From: a bacterium
Lineage (GTDB): Bacteria; Verrucomicrobiota; Verrucomicrobiia; Limisphaerales; J093
Assembly: GCA_021780105.1 (NCBI GenBank)
Contig: JAJXZJ010000051.1
Span: 1 to 45,745, forward strand
Reading direction: 5' to 3'
DNA length: 45,745 nt
This document shows, in pieces, positions 8,342-16,963 of the stretch (its first letter is position 1; each line of letters begins with the position of its first letter). The notes beneath the pieces were generated by a model that was given only the letters and a program-made list of their open reading frames with translations, was not told the DNA's origin and did not search any database. The translations under genes were made by a program, and so were the position numbers.

Positions 8342-8832
8342 TGAGCAAGACAGTTTCGCAATCGCCGGGCCAGGAATCGCCGCCTGACACGGACGTGGCG
8401 ACGCGCCGGGCCTTTGTCTGGGCGGCGCTGGGCGCGGCCGGGGTGTGCTACGCCGGCGCCATCGGCTATCCGGTGTATCGCTACCTCGCGTCGCCGGTGG
8501 AGCGGGCTGAAGCGGAATCGGCGGTCACCGAGGTGACGCTCAAGGACGCCCAGAAACTCCCGCTGGGCAGCGTGTTGATGTTCAAGTTCGGCCCGCGGCC
8601 GAGCATGTTGATCCATCATCAGGACGGCTCGTGGGTGGCGCTTTCCGCGGTCTGCACGCATCTGGGTTGCACGGTGCAATATCAGCCGGCGCGCAACGTC
8701 ATCCACTGCGCCTGTCACGGCGGCGAATACGATCCGGTGACGGGCAAGAACATCTCCGGACCGCCGCCGCGGCCACTCACCCGCTACGTGGCGAAAGTCA
8801 CCGACACCGGCGTGGTGGTTTCGCGAACCTGA
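8341..8832 (+). CDS. Rieske [2Fe-2S] protein of a cytochrome bc complex
   Basis: A 163-residue membrane-anchored iron-sulphur subunit. A cytoplasmic N-terminus with ATRRAFVW (Tat-like) precedes one helix (about 26-45), and the soluble domain lies outside. Both cluster-binding boxes are present: C105-T-H107-L-G-C110 and C123-A-C125-H126-G-G. C105, H107, C123 and H126 ligate the cluster, and C110 with C125 can form the stabilising disulphide. It takes electrons from quinol at the Qo site of the cytochrome b encoded six bases downstream. Box 2 ends GG rather than the common GS, a change linked in other Rieske proteins to a lower midpoint potential and to use of menaquinol. Translation is coupled to the upstream gene. 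Confidence 0.95.
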   Translation: MSKTVSQSPGQESPPDTDVATRRAFVWAALGAAGVCYAGAIGYPVYRYLASPVERAEAESAVTEVTLKDAQKLPLGSVLMFKFGPRPSMLIHHQDGSWVALSAVCTHLGCTVQYQPARNVIHCACHGGEYDPVTGKNISGPPPRPLTRYVAKVTDTGVVVSRT

Positions 8833-8838
8833 CAACGC

Positions 8839-9918
8839 ATGAAGGCGCTGAGTTCCATTTACACGTGGGCTGACGAACGGCTGGGGTTGGACGATCTGCT
8901 GCACTTTGCGCAGAAAAAGAGAGTGCCGGAACACGCGCATTCGGCATGGTATTACTGGGGCGGCATTTCGCTGTTTTTCTTCCTGGTGCAGGCGATCACC
9001 GGTGTGCTGCTGCTGATCTATTACCGGCCCGGGCCGGACGCGTTTGAGTCCACGCGGCAGATCACCTACGAGATTCATTTTGGCTGGCTGATCCGCTCCG
9101 CGCACTCGTGGGCGGCAAACCTGATGATCGCGGCGATCTTCGTCCACATGTTCTCGGTGTTCTTCATGAAAGCCTACCGGAAGCCGCGCGAATTCGGCTG
9201 GTGGAGCGGCATGGTGCTCTTGCTGGTGACGATGGTGTTCGGCTTCAGCGGGTATTTGCTGCCGATGAACGAGCTGGCGTTCTTCGCCACCAAGGTGGGA
9301 CTGGACATTCCGAACTCGCTGCCGGTGATCGGCCACAAGATCGCCACCCTGGTCCGCGGCGGCCCGGAGGTGAATGAATTCACGGTGCAACGGTTCTTCG
9401 CGCTGCACGTCGTGGTGCTGCCGGCGCTCTTCATTCCGCTGCTGGGATTCCACCTGTGGCTGGTGCAGAAACACGGCAACGCGGTGCCGCCGGCGGAGGA
9501 GGCCAAACCGCCGGCGCAGCGCAAGAGCATTCCCTTCTTCCCGAACTTCATGATGAAGGACCTCGCGATGTGGCTGATCGCGCTGAACGTGCTGGCGCTG
9601 CTGGCCTCGATGTTCCCGTGGGACCTGGGCGCGCCGGCGGACTCGCTCAAGCCGGCGCCGACGGGCATTCATCCCGAGTGGTATTTCATGAGTTCGTTCC
9701 AGGTGTTGAAACTTTTTGGCCAGTGGTTCCCGGGTGCGGCGGGCGAGGCGCTGGGCATGATCCTCTTCACGCTGGGGTTGGTGATGTGGTTCCTGATTCC
9801 GCTTTACGACCCGTCCGGCAAATCCGGCCAGCGGGCGCGCTGGGCGACGTATTTCGGTCTGTTTGCCCTGAGCATCCTGCTGGTGACCACCATCTGGGCC
9901 TACGCGGCGCTGAACTGA
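8839..9918 (+). CDS. Cytochrome b of a b6f/bc-type quinol oxidoreductase (b6 fused to subunit IV)
   Basis: A 359-residue membrane protein. The N-terminal half holds four helices with the two haem-ligand pairs H89/H103 (14 apart) and H190/H205 (15 apart); the 15-residue second spacing is typical of b6-type rather than mitochondrial-type cytochrome b. The C-terminal half (about 235-359) corresponds to subunit IV and carries the Qo-site motif PEWY (279-282). So b6 and subunit IV are one chain. In b6 proteins a Cys in the first helix (GGITLTCFLVQ) binds the extra haem; here the matching stretch is GGISLFFFLVQ, so that Cys is missing. It sits between the Rieske gene and a CydA-like/cytochrome c gene. 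Confidence 0.95.
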   Translation: MKALSSIYTWADERLGLDDLLHFAQKKRVPEHAHSAWYYWGGISLFFFLVQAITGVLLLIYYRPGPDAFESTRQITYEIHFGWLIRSAHSWAANLMIAAIFVHMFSVFFMKAYRKPREFGWWSGMVLLLVTMVFGFSGYLLPMNELAFFATKVGLDIPNSLPVIGHKIATLVRGGPEVNEFTVQRFFALHVVVLPALFIPLLGFHLWLVQKHGNAVPPAEEAKPPAQRKSIPFFPNFMMKDLAMWLIALNVLALLASMFPWDLGAPADSLKPAPTGIHPEWYFMSSFQVLKLFGQWFPGAAGEALGMILFTLGLVMWFLIPLYDPSGKSGQRARWATYFGLFALSILLVTTIWAYAALN

Positions 9919-9940
9919 CGAGCCTCTTCTTGCAGACTGT

Positions 9941-11332
9941 ATGAATTATCCGTTCTGGAACGTCCCTCACATCGGCAGCGGCTGGGTGATTGGCCTGATC
10001 GCAATCTTCCACGTGATGATCTCGCACTTCGCCGTGGGTGGCGGGCTTTACCTGCCGCTGGCGGAACGCAAGGCGTTGCGCGAAGGCCGGCAGGAATGGC
10101 TGGACATCATCCGCGGGCATTCCAAGTTTTTCCTCGTCCTCACCGGCGTGTTCGGGGCCGTGTCCGGCGTGGGCATCTGGTTCGCCATCGGGCTGACGAA
10201 TCCGGAGGCCACCAGCACGCTGATCCACAACTTCGTCTTCGGCTGGGCCATCGAGTGGGTGTTCTTCATGGTCGAGCTCAGCACGGCGGCGGTCTATTAC
10301 TACACGTGGAATCGCGTTTCGGCTGAATTGCACCTGAAGATCGGCTGGCTCTACGCGGTCGCGTCGCTGTTCACGCTGGTCATCATCAACGGCATTTTGA
10401 CGTTCATGCTGACGCCGGGCGACGCGTGGCTGGCGGTGGCGGGCACAGGCCATGAAGCCAGCCGGTTCTGGCAGGCGTTCTTCAATCCCACCTACTGGCC
10501 CAGCCTGTTCCTGCGCATGGCGGTCTGCACTTCCCTCGCGGGCATCTGGGCGCTGGTCACGTGCAGCCGGATTGACGGCACGCAGAAGCCGAAGCTCAAG
10601 ACCGGGCTGGTGCGCTGGAGCGCGAAATGGCTGGTGCCGTCGTTTGTGGCCATGCCGTTGCTGCTTGGCTGGTATTTGTGGCAGGTGCCTGAATCACAGC
10701 GCGCGCTGCTGTCCTTTGGCATGACGACCATCGGCACCGGCGCCTTCACCCAGGTCACGCGGACGGTGCTGATCATCGTGATGACCTCCGCCACCATCGT
10801 GGGCGTGGTGTATTTCTTCGCGTGGCGGTCGCCAACCGAATTCAGTTTCTCGCATGCGTTGGCGGTCCTGTTGCTGGGGTTGGTGGCGACCGCTTCGGGG
10901 GAATACAGCCGCGAAATGCTGCGCAAGCCGTTCGTCATCGGCCGGCACATGTTTTCCAACGGCGTGCGCGAGCGTGACATGGCCCGGTTCAACGCCGAGG
11001 GCTACCTCACCCATTCGCCGTGGATCACCACGAACGCGCCGGCGCTGGCCCGCGGCGAGATCATGTTCCGCGGCGAGTGCATGGCGTGCCACACCACCGA
11101 CGGCTACCGCCCGATGAAGCGGTTGCTTGCCGGCCGCGATCGCGAAGCCATTGGCAACCTGTTGGGCATGTTGCACGACTACAAGCCCGATTCGCCGTAT
11201 CACGCGTTCATGCCGCCGCTGGTTGGGACCAAGGAAGAGATCGCCGCGCTGGGTGACTATCTCGCGACGCTGTCGCAACCGGCGGTCGCGCCCGACACCG
11301 CGCCGGCCAAACCGGCCCTCGCCCGCCGCTGA
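9941..11332 (+). CDS. CydA-like (cytochrome bd superfamily) subunit with C-terminal cytochrome c domain
   Basis: A 463-residue protein. Residues 1-345 form a bundle of about nine helices resembling subunit I of the bd superfamily: candidate haem ligands H24/H29 in the first helix, E105 and E112 in the third, and GEYSREMLRKPF (320-331) at the place of the CydA 'GW...E.GRQPW' motif. The long Q-loop of E. coli CydA is absent. A periplasmic class I cytochrome c domain follows, with CMACH (380-384) and axial ligand candidate M424 (FMPP). It likely receives electrons from the Rieske/cytochrome b pair and passes them to an acceptor not encoded here, or to oxygen; which one is open. Last gene of the operon. 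Confidence 0.85.
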   Translation: MNYPFWNVPHIGSGWVIGLIAIFHVMISHFAVGGGLYLPLAERKALREGRQEWLDIIRGHSKFFLVLTGVFGAVSGVGIWFAIGLTNPEATSTLIHNFVFGWAIEWVFFMVELSTAAVYYYTWNRVSAELHLKIGWLYAVASLFTLVIINGILTFMLTPGDAWLAVAGTGHEASRFWQAFFNPTYWPSLFLRMAVCTSLAGIWALVTCSRIDGTQKPKLKTGLVRWSAKWLVPSFVAMPLLLGWYLWQVPESQRALLSFGMTTIGTGAFTQVTRTVLIIVMTSATIVGVVYFFAWRSPTEFSFSHALAVLLLGLVATASGEYSREMLRKPFVIGRHMFSNGVRERDMARFNAEGYLTHSPWITTNAPALARGEIMFRGECMACHTTDGYRPMKRLLAGRDREAIGNLLGMLHDYKPDSPYHAFMPPLVGTKEEIAALGDYLATLSQPAVAPDTAPAKPALARR

Positions 11333-11406
11333 CCTGGGGCGGTGGCTCACGCCCGGCTTGACACCGGCGCCGGGAAGCCGCAATTCAGACGCGTCGGTTG
11401 ACGCTC

Positions 11407-12084
11407 ATGGAATCTTCTCGGCCACGCGGGAAATGGCTGCGCCCCTGTCAATGCTGGGTGCCGACTTGGCGTGCCTGGTTGCTGCTCGGTTTCATCGTTG
11501 CCGCACTGGCCATGACCTTGTTGTTTGGCGCGTATCCCTTTCTGGCCGTCAACACGCGGGTGTCCGGTGGCCTGCTGGTGGTGGAAGGTTGGGTGCCGGA
11601 TTACGCGCTGGCGTTCGCGGCGCGGGAGCTTCGCGAACAGCACTACGGCAAACTCTACGTCACTGGTGGGCCGCTGGAACGCGGTTCGCCGCTCTCCGCC
11701 TACAAAACCTATGCGCAACTCGGCGCCGCCACCCTCGTCGGGTTTGGCCTCAAACCGGACGAAATCGAGACCGTGCCCAGTCCGTCAGTGCGCCAGGACC
11801 GCACCTTTGTCTCGGCGGTGGCGCTGAAGCACTGGCTCGCGGACCACGGTGCCGTGGCAAAGGAGTTCCAGGTCATCTCGCTGGGACCGCACGCCCGGCG
11901 CACGCGTCTGCTGTTCGAGGACGCGCTGGGACCGAAGGCGCGCGTCGGGGTCACGGCAGTGCGGGATCAGAATTACGATCCGCATCGCTGGTGGCGGACC
12001 AGCGAGGGCTTTCGCATCGTCACCGGCGAACTCATCGCCTACGGCTACGCGCGGTTTCTGTTTCGTCCGCCGAAGGAAGAATAA
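11407..12084 (+). CDS. YdcF-like DUF218 membrane protein
   Basis: A 225-residue protein with one N-terminal membrane helix (AWLLLGFIVAALAMTLLFG) and a DUF218/YdcF Rossmann-like domain. Family features seen are LLVVEGWVPDYAL near the start of the domain, YVTGGPLERG after the first alpha-beta unit and the C-terminal VISLGPHARRTRLLF. DUF218 proteins are found in envelope biogenesis (for example ElyC in E. coli) but their reaction is not settled. The start could be TTG 11398; ATG 11407 is preferred. A perfect TTGACA at 11358-11363 has no good -10 partner. It may be the last gene read from the respiratory operon, 74 bp downstream. Confidence 0.8.
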   Translation: MESSRPRGKWLRPCQCWVPTWRAWLLLGFIVAALAMTLLFGAYPFLAVNTRVSGGLLVVEGWVPDYALAFAARELREQHYGKLYVTGGPLERGSPLSAYKTYAQLGAATLVGFGLKPDEIETVPSPSVRQDRTFVSAVALKHWLADHGAVAKEFQVISLGPHARRTRLLFEDALGPKARVGVTAVRDQNYDPHRWWRTSEGFRIVTGELIAYGYARFLFRPPKEE

Positions 12085-12188
12085 ACGGCGGGTGCAAGGA
12101 CAGAGACCAGCGGGGCCAAGGCCGCGCCGATCTACGTTTCCTGCACCGGAATCGCGCAAGAAACCCACGTTCTTGGAAACAAAGCGGC

Positions 12189-12212
12189 CCTCCGTCGCGG
12201 AGGCAACGGAGG
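12189..12212 (+). terminator. Hairpin between convergent genes
   Basis: CCTCCGT (12189-12195) pairs with ACGGAGG (12206-12212) around a 10-nt loop, between two convergent genes. Because the stem is symmetrical it could serve both. No U-tract is present. Confidence 0.4.
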
Positions 12213-12239
12213 ACCGGAAACGCGTCAGGGTAATCGGAG

Positions 12240-14957
12240 CTACAGATCGCTCTGGTTGTTGGAGCCAACCACCTCGAAGAACTGCCACGGCGCGCCAATG
12301 CTGTAGGTCAAGGTCAGCGTTGTCCCGGCGCCACGCATGATTCCGCCCAGGTTGACCCAGTCAGAGGCATGCCCCGTCAGATTGGTGGCCGTATGCACCC
12401 GATAGTAATTGCCGTTGTCCGTGGCGAACGACAGTTTGACGTAGTTGGTGCCGCTCAGCTTGAGTGTCACGTTGATCGGGCTGACGGTCGGGTTGACCAC
12501 CAGTTGGAAAGCGTTCGTCGCGCTCATCGGCGGCTGGCCATCATCGGTCGCGACGACCGTGACGATGTTGGTGCCGAGACTCGTGGGCGTGCCGCTGAAG
12601 GTGCTGGTTGCGGGATTGAAGGCAAGGCCTGGTGGCAGCGGCGACGCGGCCAGGGTGAGGGTCTGGCCGGCATTAGGGTCGGAAAACGTACCGGACGGCA
12701 CGACGAACGTGAATGGCACGTTGAGCCGGGCGATTTGGGTGGGAATCGGGGTGGCAACCGTCGGCGGCTGGTTGGCCGGAGCCACCACCAGGAAGAATGT
12801 GTTGGTAACGGAAAAATTGGGGTAACCATTGTCGGTGGCGACCACGGCGATTTTGGCGGTTCCCGCGGCGGTCGGCGTGCCGCTGAAGCTGCCGGTCGTG
12901 GAATCAAAGGTGATTCCTGACGGCAGCGACGATGCGGTCAGGGTGAGCGTCTGGCCGGCATCGGGGTCCGAGAACGTGTCGGCCGGCACGGTGTAGGCCC
13001 ACAAAGCGCCCACCGTGGCCTGCAGGTTGGGAATGGGATTGGCCACCACCGGCGGCTGGTTGGGCGCCCAAACCACGAGGTTAAATATGTTGGTCGCGCT
13101 CATTGGCGGGTGGCCGTTGTCGGTGACGATGACCATGATTGCGTTGGTGCCAATCGTTGCCGGCGTGCCGCTGAAAGTGCGGCTGGCGGAATCGAAACCG
13201 AGGCCAACCGGCAGCGGTCCGGTGGTGTAGGTCAGCGTCTGGCCCACATCGGTGTCAGCAAACGTATTAGCCGGCACGGTGTAGGTCCAAGGCGTATTCC
13301 AGGTGGCGGCCTGGTCGGAAATTGGATGCAACACCGTGGGCGCGTGATTCGGCTGCAAATACGCCTTGAACACGCCGCTGCTCCCGTCGGTGAAGTTCAC
13401 CGTCAACACGAGCTGGTCATTGTCCCCCAAGGCAATGGGATAGCCATCCTGGCCACCGGTGGCGATGAAGTTCTGGTTGAAAAAGGAGAACCCCGCCACC
13501 GTGCGCAGGTCGCCGCCGGTCGCCGGATCGGCGGAGAACAAGTCGCCCTTGCGGACGACAAGCTGCAACTGGCTGTTGTAGGAGGCCCAGATGCCCATGT
13601 CGTTGTTGGTGGTCACATTCGGGCCGACGAGATAGGACGCGAAGACGAGATGGTCCTTCACGTTGAACGCGAACGGCAGCAACCGGCCGAAGGTGGAGCC
13701 ATCGGTCGTGCCCGTCGCCGGCGCACCTTCCCGCACGATCATGCGACGGCCGGCGTAGGATTTGAGCCAGATGCCGAGATTGTTGTTCGTTGTGACACCG
13801 TTGCCGGACAGGTAGGCAAAAAACGCCATGTCACCGGTCCCGTTCAAGGTGGCTTGATCGAGCAGCGAGAAAGTGACGCCGGTGCCCGCACCCGGCGCCG
13901 GGTCGCCTGACCGGGCTACCAGGTTGATGTTCCCTTTCGGCCCGCTCCAGAGGCTGAAGATGGTCTGGCCGGGATTGCTCGCGTTTTTCAGGAACGCGCG
14001 GAAGCCCAACTGCGCGCTGCCGTTGATGGAAGGATCACCAAAGCCATAAAGCAAGCCGCTGAACACCGTGCCCGCCTCCAAACCGGGGGCGGGATCGCCC
14101 GCCCGCGCCACCAGGCCCAACGTCCCGGAATTGCCGGACCACACGCCTGACCAGTTGTCGGGTGAAATGTTGAAGCCGTTGAGCGAGGCCGCGAAGCCCA
14201 CATCGCCCGCCGGGTTGATCACCGCCGGGAAGAAGGAGTTGAAATAGACCGTGTTGCCCAGGTTGGGGGCTGGATTGCCGGCACGGGCCGTGAGCTGCAA
14301 CCCCGATGAACCGATGGTGCCAGTCCAAACCGAGTCGTTATTTGTGGCGTTGACACCGGTGCCGGTCAGCGAGGCGCTGAACGCCAGCGTGCCGGTCGGG
14401 TTCATGACGGGCTGGCCCAGTTGCTGAAACGCGACTCCGCTGCCGGTTCCCGGCGCAGCGTTGCCTGAACGGGCAATAAGTTGCAGGTTGCCGACCGCGC
14501 CGGCCCAGAGACCCTGGTTGTTGTTGCCGGTCACGCCGGTGCCGGCCAGTGTCGCCAGGAAGGCGATTTGGCCGGCGGGGTTCAGCACGGGATCGTCGGG
14601 CAGGCTGTCGAAGGTTACTCCGGTCCCGGCGCCGGGGACAGGAGACCCAGTTCGCGCCGCCAATTGCCCTCCCGTCGAGTCATAACGCCATATCCCTTGG
14701 CTGTTTGCCGGCGTCACGCCCGTCCCGACCAAAGTGGCGCGGAAGACCACCGCGCCCGACGAGTCGAGCATCGGGCTTGAAAAATTCTGAAAAATAATTC
14801 CGTCACCGGCCCCGGCGGCGGGAGAACCCGACAGAACAACCCGGTCAAAACCGGTGGCGGCCAGCAGGGTTCCACCGGTGCCAGCCAGCAGAATGAGGGA
14901 GGCCATTTGTCTCAAACATGTTGGCTCCAAAGCTTTTGTCCACAATCTTTCGCGCAT
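12240..14957 (-). CDS. Large secreted protein: tandem NxxGxW repeats plus three putative Ig domains
   Basis: 905 residues. An N-terminal signal (basic n-region, then ASLILLAGTGGTLLAA) is followed by about seven repeats of 70-75 residues, each carrying a variant of GTGVT.NN.G.W (for example GTGVTGNNNQGLWAG, GNGVTTNNNLGIWLK) and L.AR.G.PAPG.G. This matches the 'choice-of-anchor tandem repeat NxxGxxxW' type. Residues from about 535 to 820 hold three putative Ig domains, each with PLP.GL.FD....FSGTP. A final beta-rich domain of about 80 residues (NYYRVHTATNL) resembles C-terminal modules of other verrucomicrobial exoproteins. No catalytic motif is seen; an adhesive or surface-layer role is a guess. 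A -10 hexamer five bases upstream supports start 14957. Confidence 0.75.
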   Translation of the reverse strand: MRERLWTKALEPTCLRQMASLILLAGTGGTLLAATGFDRVVLSGSPAAGAGDGIIFQNFSSPMLDSSGAVVFRATLVGTGVTPANSQGIWRYDSTGGQLAARTGSPVPGAGTGVTFDSLPDDPVLNPAGQIAFLATLAGTGVTGNNNQGLWAGAVGNLQLIARSGNAAPGTGSGVAFQQLGQPVMNPTGTLAFSASLTGTGVNATNNDSVWTGTIGSSGLQLTARAGNPAPNLGNTVYFNSFFPAVINPAGDVGFAASLNGFNISPDNWSGVWSGNSGTLGLVARAGDPAPGLEAGTVFSGLLYGFGDPSINGSAQLGFRAFLKNASNPGQTIFSLWSGPKGNINLVARSGDPAPGAGTGVTFSLLDQATLNGTGDMAFFAYLSGNGVTTNNNLGIWLKSYAGRRMIVREGAPATGTTDGSTFGRLLPFAFNVKDHLVFASYLVGPNVTTNNDMGIWASYNSQLQLVVRKGDLFSADPATGGDLRTVAGFSFFNQNFIATGGQDGYPIALGDNDQLVLTVNFTDGSSGVFKAYLQPNHAPTVLHPISDQAATWNTPWTYTVPANTFADTDVGQTLTYTTGPLPVGLGFDSASRTFSGTPATIGTNAIMVIVTDNGHPPMSATNIFNLVVWAPNQPPVVANPIPNLQATVGALWAYTVPADTFSDPDAGQTLTLTASSLPSGITFDSTTGSFSGTPTAAGTAKIAVVATDNGYPNFSVTNTFFLVVAPANQPPTVATPIPTQIARLNVPFTFVVPSGTFSDPNAGQTLTLAASPLPPGLAFNPATSTFSGTPTSLGTNIVTVVATDDGQPPMSATNAFQLVVNPTVSPINVTLKLSGTNYVKLSFATDNGNYYRVHTATNLTGHASDWVNLGGIMRGAGTTLTLTYSIGAPWQFFEVVGSNNQSDL

Positions 14958-14962
14958 AACAC

Positions 14963-14980
14963 ATTATGTTGAACATTCAA
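14963..14980 (-). promoter_or_regulatory. -10 element with abutting palindrome
   Basis: On the minus strand CATAAT (14963-14968) ends five bases before the ATG at 14957. Directly upstream is the perfect palindrome TTGAATGTTCAA (14969-14980; read on the plus strand as TTGAACATTCAA). It lies where a repressor would block polymerase, so it is a candidate operator. No clear -35 is seen. Confidence 0.4.
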
Positions 14981-15375
14981 CGATCTAGCGGATGCACGAC
15001 AATAAAAACACCCCATCCCATCGTGGCTCCTCCAATCTGGGTCATTTTCAACGTCGCACGCGCATTTTCACTTGCCTGACCTTTCTTGCAAGCCAATTCG
15101 ACTAAGTCCGACTTACACTTTAGTGCTCAAAATGACCATTCAAAAATAGTCCGTCCGCATTCTTCAATCTGGCTTGGGCAACCGCTCCTGGTGCCAGTCA
15201 AGGTTCCGTGGTGACATGCCCGTCATCGTCGTTGCCACGCCCAGCAGCCAGCTTCACGAACCGGGCGTGGCGCCAGAGCGGATCGGCGCACTGCGCGTGC
15301 CGGACATCCGGGTCTCGTAGCGATTCTGGAACGCCTTCGGCGGTCGCCGACCCGCCGGTTGAACGAATTGTCGTG
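14981..15375. other. Intergenic region, AT-rich on its left side
   Basis: About 395 bp between the starts of the repeat-protein gene and the end of the photolyase gene, both leftward. Bases up to about 15175 are clearly AT-richer than the surroundings. A 61-codon minus-strand frame (15198-15383, GTG start) overlaps the photolyase stop but has no recognisable sequence. No RNA gene is seen. Confidence 0.4.
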
Positions 15376-16842
15376 TCACTCACCGCGACGGCATCGGACG
15401 TAGGCTGCCAGCGCCACGTTGCGGGCGATGGTGTGATTCACAATCGGCGCCGGATAGCGCCTGCCCAACTCGACGCCCGAGCGTTGCCGCACTTCCGCCG
15501 GGGCCTTCCACGGCTGGTGAATCCATTCCGCCGGCAGCCGGGCCAGTTTGGGCAGCCAGTGCCGCACGTAATCACCTTGAGGATCGAACTTCTCGCCTTG
15601 TGCCACCGGATTAAACACGCGGAAAAACGGCGCCGCGTCCGCGCCGCAGCCGGCCGTCCACTGCCAGCCGAGCGTGTTGTTGGCGAGGTCGGCGTCCACC
15701 AGCGTGTCCCAAAACCACCGCGCGCCCTCGCGCCAGGACATGAGCAGATGTTTCACCAGGAACGACGCCGCGACCATGCGCACGCGGTTGTGCATCCAGC
15801 CGGTCGTCCACAGCTCGCGCAGGCCGGCGTCCACGAGCGGGTAACCGGTTTGTCCGCGTTGCCAGGCGCGCAACCACTCGGATTGTTCGCGCCAAGGAAA
15901 CCGCGCAAACTCGCTTCGCAGCGGCTCGGTGGAGGTGTGGGGAAAATGGTATAGCAAATGATGCGCAAACTCGCGCCAGCCGATTTCCGCCAAAAATTGT
16001 GACGGCCGCCACAGGTTGACCGGAAACGCCCGTTTCAACGCGTGCCAGACCTGACGTGGCCCGATTTCCCCGAAGTGCAGATGCGGCGAAAGCCGGGAAC
16101 TGCCGGGCAAATCCGGGCGGTTTCGGTTGGCTGCGTAACCTGAAAAAACCTCCGTCACCAGCCGCGTGAGCTGACGCGCAGCCCCGGCTTCGCCCGGCGA
16201 CCACGCGGCCCGCAGACCGCCCGCCCAGTCGGGCTTGGGTTCCAGGTTCAGTTCGTTGACATCGAGCGACGCCGGCCAGCGCCCCGGCGCGGGCAGGTGC
16301 GTCGGCGCGTCGAGCAGCGCGGGTGGCTCGGTCGCCGCCAGACACGCGCGCCAGAACGGCGTGAAGACTTGAAACGGCTTGCCGGCTTGGTTCGCCACCG
16401 TCCACGGCTCGTGCAACAGCGCCGCGTTGAAGCTGGCCGCCTCGAGGCCATCGGCGCGCAACGCCGCCTTCACCACCTGGTCGCGGGCGATGACGGCCGG
16501 TTCGTAACGGCGATTCCAGAACACGGCGCCGGCACCGGTTTCCGCAGCCAGCGCGTGGAGGGTGGCGGACGTCGGCCCGCGCCGCACGATCAAACGTGCG
16601 CCGACTTCGCGGAGCCGCCCGGCCAGCGCCGCCAGCGATTGGTGCAGCCACCAGCGCGAGGCCGCGCCGGGCGGCCAGTCGCCTTCCTCCTCTGGCGCCC
16701 AGACAAACGCCGGCACCACGGGTCCGCCGCGGGCGACGGCTGCGGCCAGCGCAGGGTTGTCTGCGAGCCGCAGATCAAGCCGGAACCAAACCAGGGTCGC
16801 GGCCCCGCGGAGATCGGCTTTGGTTGTTACGGAGCGTTTCAC
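15376..16842 (-). CDS. phr: Deoxyribodipyrimidine photolyase (class I CPD type)
   Basis: 488 residues, the normal length. The N-terminal Rossmann-like antenna domain begins TLVWFRLDLRLADNPAL. The C-terminal FAD domain carries TGYPLVDAGLRELWTTGWMH, the photolyase signature, then NTLGWQWTAGCGADAAPFFR and FNPVAQGEKFDP. The enzyme splits UV-induced cyclobutane pyrimidine dimers using light. The open frame reaches 16971, but the extra 43 codons overlap the divergent gene and look non-coding. A GTG start at 16842 gives the usual N-terminus and is backed by a promoter whose -10 ends six bases upstream. It is divergent from an SRPBCC gene that often accompanies photolyases. Confidence 0.95.
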   Translation of the reverse strand: MKRSVTTKADLRGAATLVWFRLDLRLADNPALAAAVARGGPVVPAFVWAPEEEGDWPPGAASRWWLHQSLAALAGRLREVGARLIVRRGPTSATLHALAAETGAGAVFWNRRYEPAVIARDQVVKAALRADGLEAASFNAALLHEPWTVANQAGKPFQVFTPFWRACLAATEPPALLDAPTHLPAPGRWPASLDVNELNLEPKPDWAGGLRAAWSPGEAGAARQLTRLVTEVFSGYAANRNRPDLPGSSRLSPHLHFGEIGPRQVWHALKRAFPVNLWRPSQFLAEIGWREFAHHLLYHFPHTSTEPLRSEFARFPWREQSEWLRAWQRGQTGYPLVDAGLRELWTTGWMHNRVRMVAASFLVKHLLMSWREGARWFWDTLVDADLANNTLGWQWTAGCGADAAPFFRVFNPVAQGEKFDPQGDYVRHWLPKLARLPAEWIHQPWKAPAEVRQRSGVELGRRYPAPIVNHTIARNVALAAYVRCRRGE

Positions 16843-16848
16843 CGGTGG

Positions 16849-16876
16849 AGAGTAACACCCGCACAAGCGCCGGCAA
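16849..16876 (-). promoter_or_regulatory. Promoter of the photolyase gene
   Basis: On the minus strand: TTGCCG (16871-16876), 16-nt spacer, TACTCT (16849-16854), then six bases to the GTG start. The geometry implies a leaderless transcript. Confidence 0.5.
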
Positions 16877-16963
16877 ATGCCGTCCGACTTGCACAGTTTC
16901 CCGGGTGTCCCACCTTGGTGCCGTGGCTGCGCGGGTCCGGCAACCGGCTCCGCAATCGGCCCG

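Noticed and set aside
15198..15383. 61-codon minus-strand ORF overlapping the photolyase stop
   Set aside because: GTG start, no promoter signal of its own, no recognisable sequence; kept only as a remark in the intergenic entry.
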